Notes under the pieces: generated by a model | The model's input: only the letters and a program-made list of their open reading frames with translations | What the model was told of the DNA's origin: nothing | Database searches by the model: none | Origin: Pseudomonas sp. | GTDB lineage: Bacteria > Pseudomonadota > Gammaproteobacteria > Pseudomonadales > Pseudomonadaceae | DNA length: 64,000 bases | NCBI GenBank assembly: GCA_007713455.1 | Contig: VMRT01000004.1 | Coordinates: forward strand, 186,001-250,000 | Reading direction: 5' to 3' | Program-made: the position numbers and the translations under genes | Shown here: one piece after another, positions 1-9,267 of the stretch | Position numbering within the stretch: position 1 is the first letter of the stretch | Layout of the letters: each line of letters begins with the position of its first letter

Positions 1-1336
1 GGAGGCATCGCTGACCTTCTGCACCGAGCTGACGACCTCGCCGATCATGCCCTGCAGGCGCGCGAGGAAGGCGTTGAAGCCGGCAGCGATCTGGCCTAGC
101 TCGTTGCGACTGTCGATGTTCAGGCGCTGGGTCAGGTCGCCTTCGCCCTGACCGATGTTGTCCAGCATGACCACCATTTCGCGCAGCGGGCGGGTGATGC
201 GGCGGCTGATCAGCCAGATTGCCAGCAGACCGGCAAGGCCGATCAGCACACCGATGACGAGCATGGTGGCAAGGCTGCTGCGGCTTTCGTCGGCGAGGGC
301 GACCATCAACTGGTCCAGCTCCTTCATCACCTCGGCGGTCGGCAGCTCCAGCATCAGCACCCAGCGGGCCTCGGTGCCGGCAAAGGAAAACGGCAGGAAC
401 AGCGCGACGCGGCCACGGGCCTGATCGATTCGATAGTGGGTCTGACCGGCCGGCAACTGCTTGACCAGTGCCTGCTCCTCGGCGTCGAGTATCTGTGCGG
501 CGGGCTTGCCGATAAGGCTGGTGTCGCGGCTGTAGGCGGCAAGGCGGCCGTTGTTGGAGATCAGCGCGATCTGGCCGACGCCACCGTAGAGCTGGGTGTT
601 GGCGTCGCTCAGCAGCTGTTGGATGAAGTCGACGCTGATGTCCGCGCCGACGATACCGTGGAACTTGCCCTCGATTATGATCGGCGCATTGAACGACGAC
701 AGCAGCGACGTCTTGCCATTCATCTCGTAGGGTGCTGGATCGCCTACGCAGGGCTTGAGCTGCTCGCGCGGGCAGAGGTAGTACTCGCCGGCGCGCACGC
801 CGGTTTCCAGCAGGCGGGTGTCCTCGATGTCGGTGAGCTTGTCGACCACCATCTGGCCGCTGGCGTCGCGGTAGACCCAGCTGGCGAAGCGGCCGTCGAC
901 CATGCCCGGGGCGTCGCCGCGGTACATGACGTCGTTGACGTCCACGCCGTTGGGCTCCCAGGCGATGTAGGTGCTGGTCAGATTGGGGTTCTCGAGCAGG
1001 GTCTGTCGCGCCAGATTGATCAGCTCTTCGCGCGTCAGGTTGGCCATCGGCATCCCTTCGTCATCACTGAGGCCGGTCAGGGTGTGTACTCGAGCGAGGC
1101 CGGTGGCGATCTGCAGGGGGGGCCTGGAGTTGTGCCTGGATGCGGCTGACCTGGGTCTGGGCGAGGGCAGTGACGCGCTGCTCGACCATGCCGTCGATCA
1201 GCGAACGGGTCCGCTCCTCGACCAGCGCCTGGCTGCGCATTCCGGAAACCATCGCATACAGCAGAAGTGCGGCGATCACGGCCAGGGTGCAGGCGCCGGC
1301 CAATGCGGCGAAGGCGGTCTGGATGGATCTGAACAT
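1..1336 (-). pseudogene. methyl-accepting chemotaxis protein, frameshifted, 5' part only
   Basis: This is the N-terminal part of a transmembrane chemoreceptor; the signalling domain lies beyond the left edge. The ATG at 1336 gives a first membrane segment (about residues 8-30), then the frame is broken at a run of seven G on the + strand (1116-1122). With one base removed, the frame continues open to base 1. It then shows a long dCache-type periplasmic sensor, a second membrane segment (about 195-260) and a HAMP linker containing SRRITRPLREMV (about 110-205). As written, the first frame ends at 1064 after about 90 residues, so no receptor would be made. Either the run is a sequencing error, or the gene is dead or phase-variable. 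The dCache and chemoreceptor identification is strong from domain order; the ligand is unknown. Confidence 0.85.
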
Positions 1337-1433
1337 GTGCGGAACTCCAATTGCGCAGCGGATAAGGAGGCTATCGGCAGGTTTTGCGACAACTGCAGCG
1401 GTACGTTCGGTTGCCTGACAGGTGGGTCCGCGA

Positions 1434-1625
1434 TAGGGTCTGTTCCCGTTTCGTACGCGGCCGCGCCCCGGCCCTGCGGGTTGCGCGGCAAATGGCGCCA
1501 TGCGGCGTTGCGGGACTTGGCAAGGGAACCACCATTACCTGCGTCCCGCGCCTGCGGAACGCCGCCCGGCCATGGCGCCTTTTGGCGCAGCAACGTGGCT
1601 TGCGACGAAACGGGAACAGACCCTA
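1434..1625. mobile_element. MITE-like element with 21-bp perfect terminal inverted repeats
   Basis: The arms at 1434-1454 and 1605-1625 are perfect reverse complements over 21 bases, with the core GGGTCTGTTCCCGTTTCGT, and both ends abut TA. The interior is also partly self-complementary around GGCGCCATGG-like blocks, so the whole 192 bp can fold as a long imperfect hairpin. It carries no credible gene and sits in the gap between the chemoreceptor and the M48 peptidase. Terminal repeats plus a TA boundary are what a non-autonomous element moved by an IS630/Tc1-type transposase would leave; that mechanism is inference, since no transposase is present here. Confidence 0.7.
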
Positions 1626-1656
1626 GGATACGGCGCAGGTTTTCCGGAGAGACTCG

Positions 1657-2475
1657 ATGTTCAAGCCGCACAGATTGTCGCTGTTGGTCGCTGCTGCCGT
1701 GCTGGCGGGCTGTCAGGCCGTCAACACCACCAGCGGCGGCGCCGTAGGCGTCGACCGCAAGCAGTACATGTTCAGCATGCTGTCGACCGAGCAGGTCAAC
1801 CAGGTGTACGCCCAGTCCTATCAGGAGACGCTCAGTGCGGCGTCAAGCAAGGGTGTGCTGGAGAAAAACAGCGCAATCACCAAGCGGGTCAACGGTATTG
1901 CCCAGCGGCTGATCGCCAAGGTGCCGGTGTTCCGCCCCGATGCCGCGCAATGGAGCTGGGAGGTCAACGTCATCGACAGCCCGGAGCTTAACGCCAACTG
2001 CGGCCCGGGCGGCAAGATCATCTTCTACACCGGCCTGATCGAGAAGCTGAAGCTCACCGACGACGAGATCGCGGCCGTGATGGGCCACGAGATCGCCCAC
2101 GCATTGCGCGAGCACGGCCGCGAAGCCATGTCCAAGGCCTATGGCGTGCAGATGGCGACGCAGCTGGGGTCGGCCATGGGCGTCGGTACCGGCGGCCTGC
2201 AGCTGGCGAACATGGGTGTGGAATATCTGATGACGCTGCCCAACAGCCGCGGCAACGAGAACGAAGCGGATCTGATCGGCCTGGAGCTCGCAGCGCGCGC
2301 GGGCTACAACCCGAATGCGGCGATCACGCTGTGGGAGAAGATGGCTTCGGCCGGCGGTTCGGCACCGCCCGAGTTCATGAGCACGCACCCGTCGTCCACC
2401 ACCCGCACCGCGGCGTTGAAGACGAATATTCCGAAAGTGATGCCGCTCTACGAACAGGCCCGCAGCGGCCATTGA
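1657..2475 (+). CDS. M48 family metallopeptidase, lipoprotein
   Basis: This is a predicted zinc metalloprotease of the envelope, 272 residues. A lipoprotein signal ends in a lipobox (LAGC, Cys at about residue 19), so the mature protein should be lipid-anchored, facing the periplasm. The zinc-binding motif HEIAHALREHGRE lies near residue 145, and a downstream glutamate in NENEADLIG supplies the third ligand, as in the M48 family. Homologues of this size (YcaL/LoiP-type) act in outer-membrane protein quality control, which is the likely role. The gene stands alone behind the MITE-like element; a GC-rich hairpin follows the stop. Confidence 0.85.
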   Translation: MFKPHRLSLLVAAAVLAGCQAVNTTSGGAVGVDRKQYMFSMLSTEQVNQVYAQSYQETLSAASSKGVLEKNSAITKRVNGIAQRLIAKVPVFRPDAAQWSWEVNVIDSPELNANCGPGGKIIFYTGLIEKLKLTDDEIAAVMGHEIAHALREHGREAMSKAYGVQMATQLGSAMGVGTGGLQLANMGVEYLMTLPNSRGNENEADLIGLELAARAGYNPNAAITLWEKMASAGGSAPPEFMSTHPSSTTRTAALKTNIPKVMPLYEQARSGH

Positions 2476-2484
2476 GCGATGACC

Positions 2485-2511
2485 TGTCGCCGGCCGTTCA
2501 GGCCGGCGACA
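2485..2511. terminator. hairpin between convergent genes
   Basis: An 11-bp GC-rich stem (TGTCGCCGGCC / GGCCGGCGACA) with a five-base loop lies just after the M48 gene and overlaps the stop codon of the opposing gene. It lacks a T run, so it is a probable but not classical bidirectional terminator. Confidence 0.45.
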
Positions 2512-2941
2512 GCAGCGTCGAAAGGGGTGTCTCGATACCCAGTTGCTGATGCACGCCTTCGAGGTCGATGAGCGTGTGGATTTCCTCGATATCGCCAGCC
2601 GGGTTCAGCGTCCAGACGCTCATCACGGCGATCGCGAGAATCTTGTCGGCGACCGAGTAGCCGAACAGCGGCGTCGCCAGCGTTCCCATCACAGTGGTTG
2701 AGGTGACCACCTTGTGGCCCTCGCAGATGCACTCATCCACCACCACTTCCAGATCCGGCATGGCCGTACGCACATTGCGCACGAGCTCGGCGAAACCTGC
2801 GCTGTTCAGCGGCTGGCCGATGAATGAGCCCTTGTAGGCGAAATACTTGCTCTGCATCTGTTCGGAAAGGGCCAGGCGGCCCTTGTTCCAGCTCAGATCG
2901 ATATGGTTGCAGACTCGTTTCTTGCGTCCATCCGCTGACAT
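2498..2941 (-). CDS. SnoaL-like / NTF2-fold ester cyclase family protein
   Basis: The product is a 147-residue soluble protein. The N-terminal half (NHIDLSWNKGRLAL...YFAYKG) and the pattern 'AMPDLEVVVDECICEGHKVV' followed by a C-terminal strand-rich half fit the SnoaL-like polyketide cyclase branch of the NTF2-like superfamily. Members are small alpha+beta cone proteins with varied substrates, so no reaction can be assigned. It converges on the M48 gene and sits downstream of the Mn exporter gene on the same strand, about 85 bases away. The family call is fairly secure and the function is unknown. Confidence 0.65.
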   Translation of the reverse strand: MSADGRKKRVCNHIDLSWNKGRLALSEQMQSKYFAYKGSFIGQPLNSAGFAELVRNVRTAMPDLEVVVDECICEGHKVVTSTTVMGTLATPLFGYSVADKILAIAVMSVWTLNPAGDIEEIHTLIDLEGVHQQLGIETPLSTLLSPA

Positions 2942-3025
2942 GCAGCCTGATCTCCTCGGGGCGCTGATGTGCGCTGCGGTAGCGCACTCTATCAGCTCCC
3001 CGGTGGCGCAGATTTGCGCTGGGTA

Positions 3026-3613
3026 TCAGCCTGAGACAATCGTGCTCATGGACAGCGCCTGATAGCCGGCGTACAGCGCGAGTGCGGCAAAGCCGGCCGC
3101 GGCGACCCGGCGGATCAGCGTCAACGGCAGGCGGTCGGCGGCGAAGTGGCTGATCAGCACCACCGGAACATTGGCCAGCAGCATGCCGACCGTGGTGCCG
3201 AGGATGACCAGAATGAATTCCGGATACTGTGCGGCGAGCATCACCGTCGCGACCTGGGTCTTGTCGCCCATCTCGGCAATGAAGAAGGCGATCGTTGTCG
3301 CGACGAAGGGGCCGTAGGCGCGGCCCATCTTGGCGTCGTCGTCATCCAGTTTGTCCGGCACCAGCGTCCACAGCGCGACCGCGGCGAAGCTTGCCGCCAG
3401 TATCCAGCTCAGCGCCACCGGCGAGAGCAGGCTCGATACCCAGCTGCCGACCGCGCCGGCAGCGGCATGGTTGGCCAGCGTGGCGACGACGATGCCCCAG
3501 ATGATCGGCCACGGTCGCCGATAACGCGCCGCCAGCAGCAGCGCGAGCAACTGCGTCTTGTCGCCGATTTCAGCGAGCGCAACGATCAGGGTGGGGACGA
3601 AAAACGATTCCAA
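3026..3613 (-). CDS. TMEM165/GDT1 family Mn2+ exporter (UPF0016)
   Basis: This 195-residue inner-membrane protein is made of two homologous three-helix repeats. Each begins with the family signature E-x-G-D-K-T (ALAEIGDKTQLLAL near residue 15; AEMGDKTQVATVML near residue 113), whose acidic residues form the cation path. Family members export Mn2+ (MneA in Vibrio) or exchange Ca2+/Mn2+ for protons. The start is TTG at 3613, placed by an AAGGAAT ribosome-binding site 5-6 bases upstream; the nearby ATG at 3620 is out of frame. The yybP-ykoY riboswitch about 80 bases upstream supports manganese as the substrate and regulator. Confidence 0.88.
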   Translation of the reverse strand: MESFFVPTLIVALAEIGDKTQLLALLLAARYRRPWPIIWGIVVATLANHAAAGAVGSWVSSLLSPVALSWILAASFAAVALWTLVPDKLDDDDAKMGRAYGPFVATTIAFFIAEMGDKTQVATVMLAAQYPEFILVILGTTVGMLLANVPVVLISHFAADRLPLTLIRRVAAAGFAALALYAGYQALSMSTIVSG

Positions 3614-3691
3614 GCGGCATTCCTTTAGGGCGGGTCGACAGATTCACCATGACATGCGCAGCCTGCCCGCCCGGGTCAGGTGTACATGTCA

Positions 3692-3825
3692 TGGGTCTTG
3701 TCAAACCTGGCCTGGCGTATCGTTACGCGCTGGCCGGTCGCATGCGCCATGGTCTGCGGACCAAGCATGTTGACGCATGCCGGACGAGCAGGGCGCTCGT
3801 CGGAGACTACTCCCCCAAGGACGGC
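3692..3825 (-). promoter_or_regulatory. yybP-ykoY manganese riboswitch
   Basis: Read on the minus strand, the leader of the TMEM165-type exporter contains the conserved yybP-ykoY blocks in order. These are CTTGGGGGAGTAG near 3807-3821, a hairpin GACGAGCGCCCTGCTCGTC, GTCAACATGCTTGGT, ACCATGGCGCATGCG, and the closing GGCCAGG...ACAAGACC near 3692-3710. This class binds Mn2+ and raises expression of Mn exporters such as MntP and UPF0016 proteins. A GC-rich stem after 3690 may be the expression platform. The motif blocks are seen directly; Mn2+ response is established for the class. Confidence 0.85.
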
Positions 3826-3874
3826 GGCGAGTTTGCCGCAACCGGCCGGTCGGTGCAACCGCCGGTCGCGGGCA

Positions 3875-4873
3875 TCAGGGGCGCACGGCGCGATAGATAC
3901 GGAAGCCGTCGCGCTCGGCAAGCGTGTGACAGGGGCCAAGATGCTGCTCGACCAGGGGGGGATACCTGAGGAACGCGTTGGCTACCAGGCGCAGCTCGCC
4001 ACCGCTGACCAGGTGCTCGGCGGCGCGCTCGATCAGCGCCTCGCTGGCCCGGTAGCTGGTGTGCACGCCCTGGTGGAACGGCGGGTTACTGACGATCGCC
4101 GCCAGGTGTCGTGGCGCGGCGTCGATGCCATCTCCGGCAATCACTTCAGCTTCGAGTCCGTTCGCGGCGAGCGTCCTGCGGCTGCTCTCGATGGCGAAGG
4201 CGTCCACATCCAGCAGCAGTAGATTGCTTTGCGGATAGCGACGCTTGAGCGTGGCGCCGAGAATGCCGGCCCCACAGCCGAAGTCGAGCACGCGCCCACT
4301 TGGGATGTCATCGAGATGCTCAAGCAGCAGGGCGCTGCCGACATCCAGGCGACCATGGCTGAACACGCCGGGCAGGCTGATGACCTGTAACGGGCCGTCC
4401 GCCAGCTCGAGGGTGAAATGGTGCGCCAGGGCGTCCAGTTCGGGAGCAGCAGGTGCCTGCTCGACCATTACCTGCCAGAGCTGGCAGTGGCGGGCGCTGT
4501 CGAGCTTGCGCGCGCGGCCGAACCCGGCCAGTTGCCTGGCGGCGCGCTCGACGCCGGCACGTTTCTCGCCGACCAGATACAGCGGCCGTCCGTTGAGGCG
4601 CGCCGCCAGCGTTTGCAGCAGATAGTCGGTGAGTTCGCGGGATTTCGGCAGGAACAGCACGGCGGCGTCGAACTCGCCCGGTACCGGTGCGACGCCAAAG
4701 CTGCAACGCCCGCCGAAGCGACGGTCCAGCAATTGCTGCTCGCCTGCATGCCAGCTCCAGCCAACCGCGGCGGGAAGCTGACCCAGCAGGTCGTCGGCGG
4801 GCGGCCCGGCCAGCAGCAGCCGGCCTTGAAACAGCTCGGCCTGACGCAGCAGCACTTCGCTTCGAGGGTCCAT
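3875..4873 (-). CDS. rsmC: 16S rRNA (guanine(1207)-N(2))-methyltransferase
   Basis: RsmC methylates the exocyclic amine of G1207 in 16S rRNA using S-adenosylmethionine, acting on the 30S subunit. The 332 residues match the family length. It has a degenerate N-terminal methyltransferase-like half and a catalytic C-terminal half with the SAM-binding glycine motif [12 protein letters not shown] (about residue 195) and the catalytic SNPPFHQG motif (about residue 260). The start at 4873 has a GGGAG site 6-7 bases upstream. It is a single gene on its strand, and the Mn riboswitch of the next gene begins about 50 bases past its stop. Confidence 0.93.
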   Translation of the reverse strand: MDPRSEVLLRQAELFQGRLLLAGPPADDLLGQLPAAVGWSWHAGEQQLLDRRFGGRCSFGVAPVPGEFDAAVLFLPKSRELTDYLLQTLAARLNGRPLYLVGEKRAGVERAARQLAGFGRARKLDSARHCQLWQVMVEQAPAAPELDALAHHFTLELADGPLQVISLPGVFSHGRLDVGSALLLEHLDDIPSGRVLDFGCGAGILGATLKRRYPQSNLLLLDVDAFAIESSRRTLAANGLEAEVIAGDGIDAAPRHLAAIVSNPPFHQGVHTSYRASEALIERAAEHLVSGGELRLVANAFLRYPPLVEQHLGPCHTLAERDGFRIYRAVRP

Positions 4874-4957
4874 TGGCGTCTCCCGGAAAAAGTCGGGGAG
4901 CTTAGGGGCTATCGGCGTTTTCTCGCAAGCCGGGACGCCCAGCCCCTGGGCCGGTGC

Positions 4958-5917
4958 TCAGTTCACCTGCCGAACTGGTGCGCCGGCAAAGAAGGCCGTT
5001 GCGTTCTCGGCGAGCTGGCCGACGATGCGCTGGCGCGCCTCGCGGCTGCCCCAGGCGCTGTGTGGGGTGATGATCAGGCGGGGCAGGCTCGGGTCCAGTA
5101 GTGGGTTGTCGTCGCTCGGCGGCTCGCTGGTCAGAACGTCGGTGGCGGCACCACTCAGGTGACCGCGGCGCAGGGCATCGGCCAATGCCTGTTCATCGAC
5201 CAGACCACCACGGGCGGCGTTGATCAGGAACGCGCTCGGCTTCATCAGTTGCAGCTCGCGCGCACCGATCAGATTGCGCGTCTGCTCTGTCAGCGGGCAA
5301 TGCAGCGTCAATGCGTCCACCTGCGGCAGCAGTTCGTCCAGATCCAGGCGTTCCGGGCGCTTCGGCCGTCCCGGCAGGTTGCCGACCAGCACGCGCATAC
5401 CGAACGCCTCGGCCAGTCGCGACACCGCGCTGCCGAGTTCTCCGTGGCCGAGCAGGCCGAGGGTCTTGCCTTCGAGCTCGACGATGGGGAAGTCCAGCAG
5501 GCAGAACTGACCGCTTTCCTGCCAGCGGCCGCGGGCGACGGCCGCCTGGTAGTCGGGCAGGCGCGTGGCCATTGCCAGCAGCAACATCAGGGTGTGCTGG
5601 GCTACGGTCGGGGTGCCGTAGGCCTGGCAGTTGCAGACCACGATGCCGCGCTCGCCAGCGGCCTGCAGGTCGATGTTGTTGACTCCGGTGGCAGAGACCA
5701 GGATCAGCTTGAGATCGGGGCAGGCCGCCAGGGTGTCTGCACTCAGCGCGACCTTGTTGACGATGGCCACCTGCGCGCCGCGCAGACGCTCGACAATCTG
5801 ATCCGCTGTGCTTTGCTCATGACACACGAGTTCGCTGAACGCGTCCTGCAGCGGGGTCAGATCGAGGTCGCCTTGTTCGAGTGGAGAAAGATCGAGGAAA
5901 ACGGCGCGACTGGACAT
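4958..5917 (-). CDS. D-2-hydroxyacid dehydrogenase (glycerate dehydrogenase / hydroxypyruvate reductase type)
   Basis: This is an NAD(P)-dependent D-2-hydroxyacid dehydrogenase, 319 residues from the ATG at 5917 (AAAGG about 7 bases upstream; an ATG at 5968 lacks a site). It has a flavodoxin-like substrate domain, the cofactor-binding GLLGHGELGSAV motif (about residue 150), an arginine in NAARGGLVDE, a glutamate in the SEPP segment, and the catalytic histidine in TPHSAW near residue 285. The family pattern suits hydroxypyruvate or glyoxylate reduction, but substrate cannot be read from sequence. It diverges from the LysE-type exporter. Confidence 0.85.
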   Translation of the reverse strand: MSSRAVFLDLSPLEQGDLDLTPLQDAFSELVCHEQSTADQIVERLRGAQVAIVNKVALSADTLAACPDLKLILVSATGVNNIDLQAAGERGIVVCNCQAYGTPTVAQHTLMLLLAMATRLPDYQAAVARGRWQESGQFCLLDFPIVELEGKTLGLLGHGELGSAVSRLAEAFGMRVLVGNLPGRPKRPERLDLDELLPQVDALTLHCPLTEQTRNLIGARELQLMKPSAFLINAARGGLVDEQALADALRRGHLSGAATDVLTSEPPSDDNPLLDPSLPRLIITPHSAWGSREARQRIVGQLAENATAFFAGAPVRQVN

Positions 5918-5985
5918 CAACTGTACCTTTCGAAGAAGCCGGGGCTGATCGACAATGAAGCCCGGCATTGCGTGGAGACTGGATT

Positions 5986-6615
5986 GTGTACTGGATGGAA
6001 TTTATGACCGTGGCGCTGGTGCATCTGCTCGCGGTGGCCAGCCCGGGACCGGATTTCGCGGTGGTGGTCCGCGAAAGCGTGACCCAGGGACGCCGTGTCG
6101 GAAGCTGGACGGCGCTGGGCGTCGGCTGCGGGATATTCGTCCACGTCGCCTATTCCCTGCTCGGTATCGGCCTGATCGTCTCGCAGTCGATTGTGCTGTT
6201 CAACCTCTTCAAGTGGCTGGCTGCAGGCTATCTGCTCTATCTCGGCTGGCGCGCGCTGCGTGCACGACCCATGAGCCTGGATACGGCAGACGAGGTCGAC
6301 ACCACGTCGGATCGTTCACCCTGGCAGGCGTTCGTCGTCGGCTTCGTCACCAATGGCCTGAATCCCAAGGCCACGCTGTTCTTCCTCTCGCTATTCACGG
6401 TCGTGATCAGCGCCGATACGCCACTGTGGGTGCAGGCCGGTTACGGCGTCTACCTCGCCGGTGCCACCGCGCTGTGGTTTCTGCTGGTGGCCTGGCTGTT
6501 CAGCCGAGGCCGCGTGCGTGCTGGGTTTGCGCGAATGGGCCACTGGTTCGACAGGCTGACCGGCGCCGTGCTGATCGGCCTTGGTGTACGCCTGGCGGTA
6601 AGCGAGATCGGTTAA
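5986..6615 (+). CDS. LysE/RhtB family amino-acid exporter
   Basis: This is an inner-membrane exporter of about 209 residues with the LysE fold of five to six hydrophobic segments. The N-terminal family signature AVASPGPDFAVVVRES is clear, as is the NPKATLFFLSLFT motif near residue 125. Family members export amino acids or homoserine lactones; the substrate here is not identifiable. The start is uncertain: GTG at 5986 has a GTGGAGA site 8 bases upstream, whereas the ATG at 5995 is too far from it. It diverges from the hydroxyacid dehydrogenase. Confidence 0.82.
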   Translation: MYWMEFMTVALVHLLAVASPGPDFAVVVRESVTQGRRVGSWTALGVGCGIFVHVAYSLLGIGLIVSQSIVLFNLFKWLAAGYLLYLGWRALRARPMSLDTADEVDTTSDRSPWQAFVVGFVTNGLNPKATLFFLSLFTVVISADTPLWVQAGYGVYLAGATALWFLLVAWLFSRGRVRAGFARMGHWFDRLTGAVLIGLGVRLAVSEIG

Positions 6616-6721
6616 CACGCTGAAACGAGGTGCGCGGAAAATAATCCTTTGGACTGATTTTGCCTGGGGGCGGACGCTCTAGAGTGCTGTTTACAACTCC
6701 AACAAGAACAGGATGCCCCTC

Positions 6722-8407
6722 ATGCTGCAGACCCGTGTCATCAAGCCCGCGGCGAACGCTTACCAGTACCCGCTGCTGATCAAGCGCCTGCTGTTGTCCG
6801 GCGTGCGCTACGAGCGCACCCGCGAGATCGTCTACCGTGACCAGCTGCGTTACGACTACCGCACCCTGAATCAACGTGTCGCGCGGTTGGCCAACGTGCT
6901 GACTGCAGCTGGCGTCAAGGCAGGTGACACCGTGGCGGTGATGGACTGGGACAGCCACCGCTATCTGGAATGCATGTTCGCCATCCCGATGATCGGCGCC
7001 GTGGTGCATACCATCAACGTGCGCCTCTCGCCGGACCAGATCCTCTACACCATGAACCACGCCGATGACCGCTTCGTGCTGGTCAACAGCGAGTTCGTGC
7101 CGCTGTACCAGGCGATTGCCGGGCAGCTGACCACCGTGCAGAAGACGCTGCTGCTCACCGATGGCGACGTGCACGACGCCGGCCTGCCGGATTGCGTCGG
7201 CGAGTACGAAAGCCTGCTGGCTGCCGCCGAGCCGAGTTACGACTTTCCCGATTTCGACGAGGACTCGGTCGCCACGACCTTCTACACCACCGGCACCACC
7301 GGAAACCCCAAGGGCGTCTACTTCACCCATCGCCAGCTGGTGCTGCACACCCTGGCTGCGGCAGTGACGGTCGGCTGCCGGGAGAATCCTCGGCTGATGG
7401 GCTCGGACGACGTCTACATGCCGATCACGCCGATGTTCCATGTGCATGCCTGGGGTTTGCCCTACGTCGCCACCATGCTCGGCCTCAAGCAGGTCTATCC
7501 CGGGCGTTACGATCCCGAGTACCTGATCGACCTGTGGCGCCGTGAGCAGGTGACTTTCTCCCATTGCGTGCCGACCATCGTGCAGATGCTGCTCAACGCC
7601 AAGGCGGCGCAGGGCGCCGATTTCAAGGGCTGGAAGATCACCATTGGCGGCAGTGCGCTGACCCGCGGCCTGTATGACCAGGCCGAGGCCCGTGGCATGA
7701 ACCTGATCGCTGCCTACGGCATGTCCGAGACCTGCCCGCTGATTTCCGGCGCGCACATCAACGACGAGCTGCTCGAGGCCGACGAAGACACCCGCAGTAC
7801 CTTCCACCTCAAGGCCGGTGTCCCGGTGGTGCTGGTCGATGTGGCGATTCAGGCGGCGGACGGCAGCTTCCTGCCGGCGGATGGGAGCTCCCAGGGCGAG
7901 CTGGTGCTGCGTGCGCCCTGGCTGACCCAGGGCTATTACAACGAGCCGGAGAAGAGCGAAGAGCTTTGGGCTGATGGCTGGCTGCACACCGGCGACGTCG
8001 CGGTGATCGACGAGATGGCCAATATCGAGATTCGCGACCGCATCAAGGACGTGATCAAGACCGGTGGTGAATGGCTGTCCTCTCTCACCCTCGAAGGGCT
8101 GATCAGCCGTCATGAGGCGGTGCGCGATGTAGCCGTGGTTGGTGTGCCGGACGAGCGCTGGGGTGAGCGACCCTTTGCCCTGGTGGTGCTGGGCGAAGGC
8201 CGCGAACTGAGCGCTGCCGACTTGCAGACCTTCCTTGAGCCGGCGGTGGCCGAGGGGCACATCAACAAGTGGGCGATCCCGCAGCAGATCGCGGTGGTCA
8301 GCGAGATTCCCAAGACCAGCGTCGGCAAGCTGGACAAGAAGCGCATCCGCAGCGAAATCGCGCGTTGGCAGAAAGAGGGGAGCGCCGAGCAGACCTCGCT
8401 CAGCTGA
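6722..8407 (+). CDS. fatty-acid--CoA ligase (AMP-binding, AlkK-like)
   Basis: This is an adenylate-forming acyl-CoA synthetase, 561 residues, activating a medium- or long-chain fatty acid to its CoA thioester with ATP. Visible motifs are the phosphate-binding YTTGTTGNPKG (about residue 190), the adenine-binding YGMSE (about 335), GWLHTGD (about 420), and the C-terminal lysine region KTSVGKLDKK (about 535). The overall pattern resembles AlkK-type ligases. The ATG at 6722 was chosen over 6713 because the ACAGGA site overlaps the earlier codon and lies 8 bases from the later one. No operon partner is evident. Confidence 0.88.
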   Translation: MLQTRVIKPAANAYQYPLLIKRLLLSGVRYERTREIVYRDQLRYDYRTLNQRVARLANVLTAAGVKAGDTVAVMDWDSHRYLECMFAIPMIGAVVHTINVRLSPDQILYTMNHADDRFVLVNSEFVPLYQAIAGQLTTVQKTLLLTDGDVHDAGLPDCVGEYESLLAAAEPSYDFPDFDEDSVATTFYTTGTTGNPKGVYFTHRQLVLHTLAAAVTVGCRENPRLMGSDDVYMPITPMFHVHAWGLPYVATMLGLKQVYPGRYDPEYLIDLWRREQVTFSHCVPTIVQMLLNAKAAQGADFKGWKITIGGSALTRGLYDQAEARGMNLIAAYGMSETCPLISGAHINDELLEADEDTRSTFHLKAGVPVVLVDVAIQAADGSFLPADGSSQGELVLRAPWLTQGYYNEPEKSEELWADGWLHTGDVAVIDEMANIEIRDRIKDVIKTGGEWLSSLTLEGLISRHEAVRDVAVVGVPDERWGERPFALVVLGEGRELSAADLQTFLEPAVAEGHINKWAIPQQIAVVSEIPKTSVGKLDKKRIRSEIARWQKEGSAEQTSLS

Positions 8408-8622
8408 ACCGAGGTCGCGTATCGGCTCAACGCTCGGTAGGGTCCGTCCACGGATTTGCCGGGCGCCCTGATACCGGGTGATCACCGTCGTGATCGGCCT
8501 GAACCATCGCGGCGGGCATTCATCGATGTCGATCCGGGCAGTTGCCTGAAGCCTGCCCACTCGGCAAGCTGCCCTTCCTGCGCGCCCGCGCAGCGAGAGA
8601 TTGCCAAGCACCCGAGGACGTC

Positions 8623-9267
8623 ATGGCTGCCACCCAACCGATGCTGATTCGCGAAACCTTCCCCGTCGGCCCTTTGCAGTGCAACTGCACGATCATTGGC
8701 GATCCTGTCAGCAAGAAAGCCATCGTGGTCGATCCGGGTGGCGATCCTGAACTGATCATGGCGCGACTCGACGCCCATGGCCTGAAGGTGGTGAGCATCA
8801 TCCATACCCATGCGCACCTGGACCACTTCCTCGCATCCGGCTCGATGAAGGAGAAGACCGGCGCCACGCTCCATCTGCACAAGGCCGATCAGGTGCTCTG
8901 GGACAGCCTGGAGATGCAGTGCCGCATGTTCGGCGTGCCTTACCGTCCGGTGCCAGCGCCCGATCAGTGGCTGAGCGACGATGAGGAGCTGGCCTGTGGC
9001 TGTGGCGTGGCATTGCACACGCCGGGGCATACGCCGGGATCCATGAGCTTCTGGTTCGCCGACGCCAAATTGCTGATCGCGGGTGACACCCTGTTCCGCC
9101 GCGGCATCGGGCGCACCGATCTGTGGGGTGGTGACTACGCCACCATCGAGCGCTCCATCAAGCAGCGGCTCTACTCGCTGGATGAAGACGCGACCGTGGT
9201 GACCGGCCACGGCCCGGATACGCGGCTGGGGGACGAAATGCGCGAGAATCCTTTCGTCCGGGCCTGA
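8623..9267 (+). CDS. MBL-fold metallo-hydrolase (glyoxalase II-like)
   Basis: This is a metallo-beta-lactamase-fold hydrolase of about 214 residues. The di-zinc signature HTHAHLDH (about residue 57), a later histidine in HTPGHTPGS (about 135), AGDTLF (about 155) and GHGPDT (about 195) complete the metal site. The compact form without the glyoxalase II C-terminal domain resembles YcbL-type proteins, thioester hydrolases acting on acyl-glutathione, but the substrate is inferred only. The ATG at 8623 follows a GAGGA with a short spacer; ATG 8641 is an alternative. Confidence 0.82.
   Translation: MAATQPMLIRETFPVGPLQCNCTIIGDPVSKKAIVVDPGGDPELIMARLDAHGLKVVSIIHTHAHLDHFLASGSMKEKTGATLHLHKADQVLWDSLEMQCRMFGVPYRPVPAPDQWLSDDEELACGCGVALHTPGHTPGSMSFWFADAKLLIAGDTLFRRGIGRTDLWGGDYATIERSIKQRLYSLDEDATVVTGHGPDTRLGDEMRENPFVRA

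Noticed and set aside
1500..1991. Open frame starting within the MITE-like element
   Set aside because: It runs into the M48 gene in another frame; no ribosome-binding site or family resemblance.
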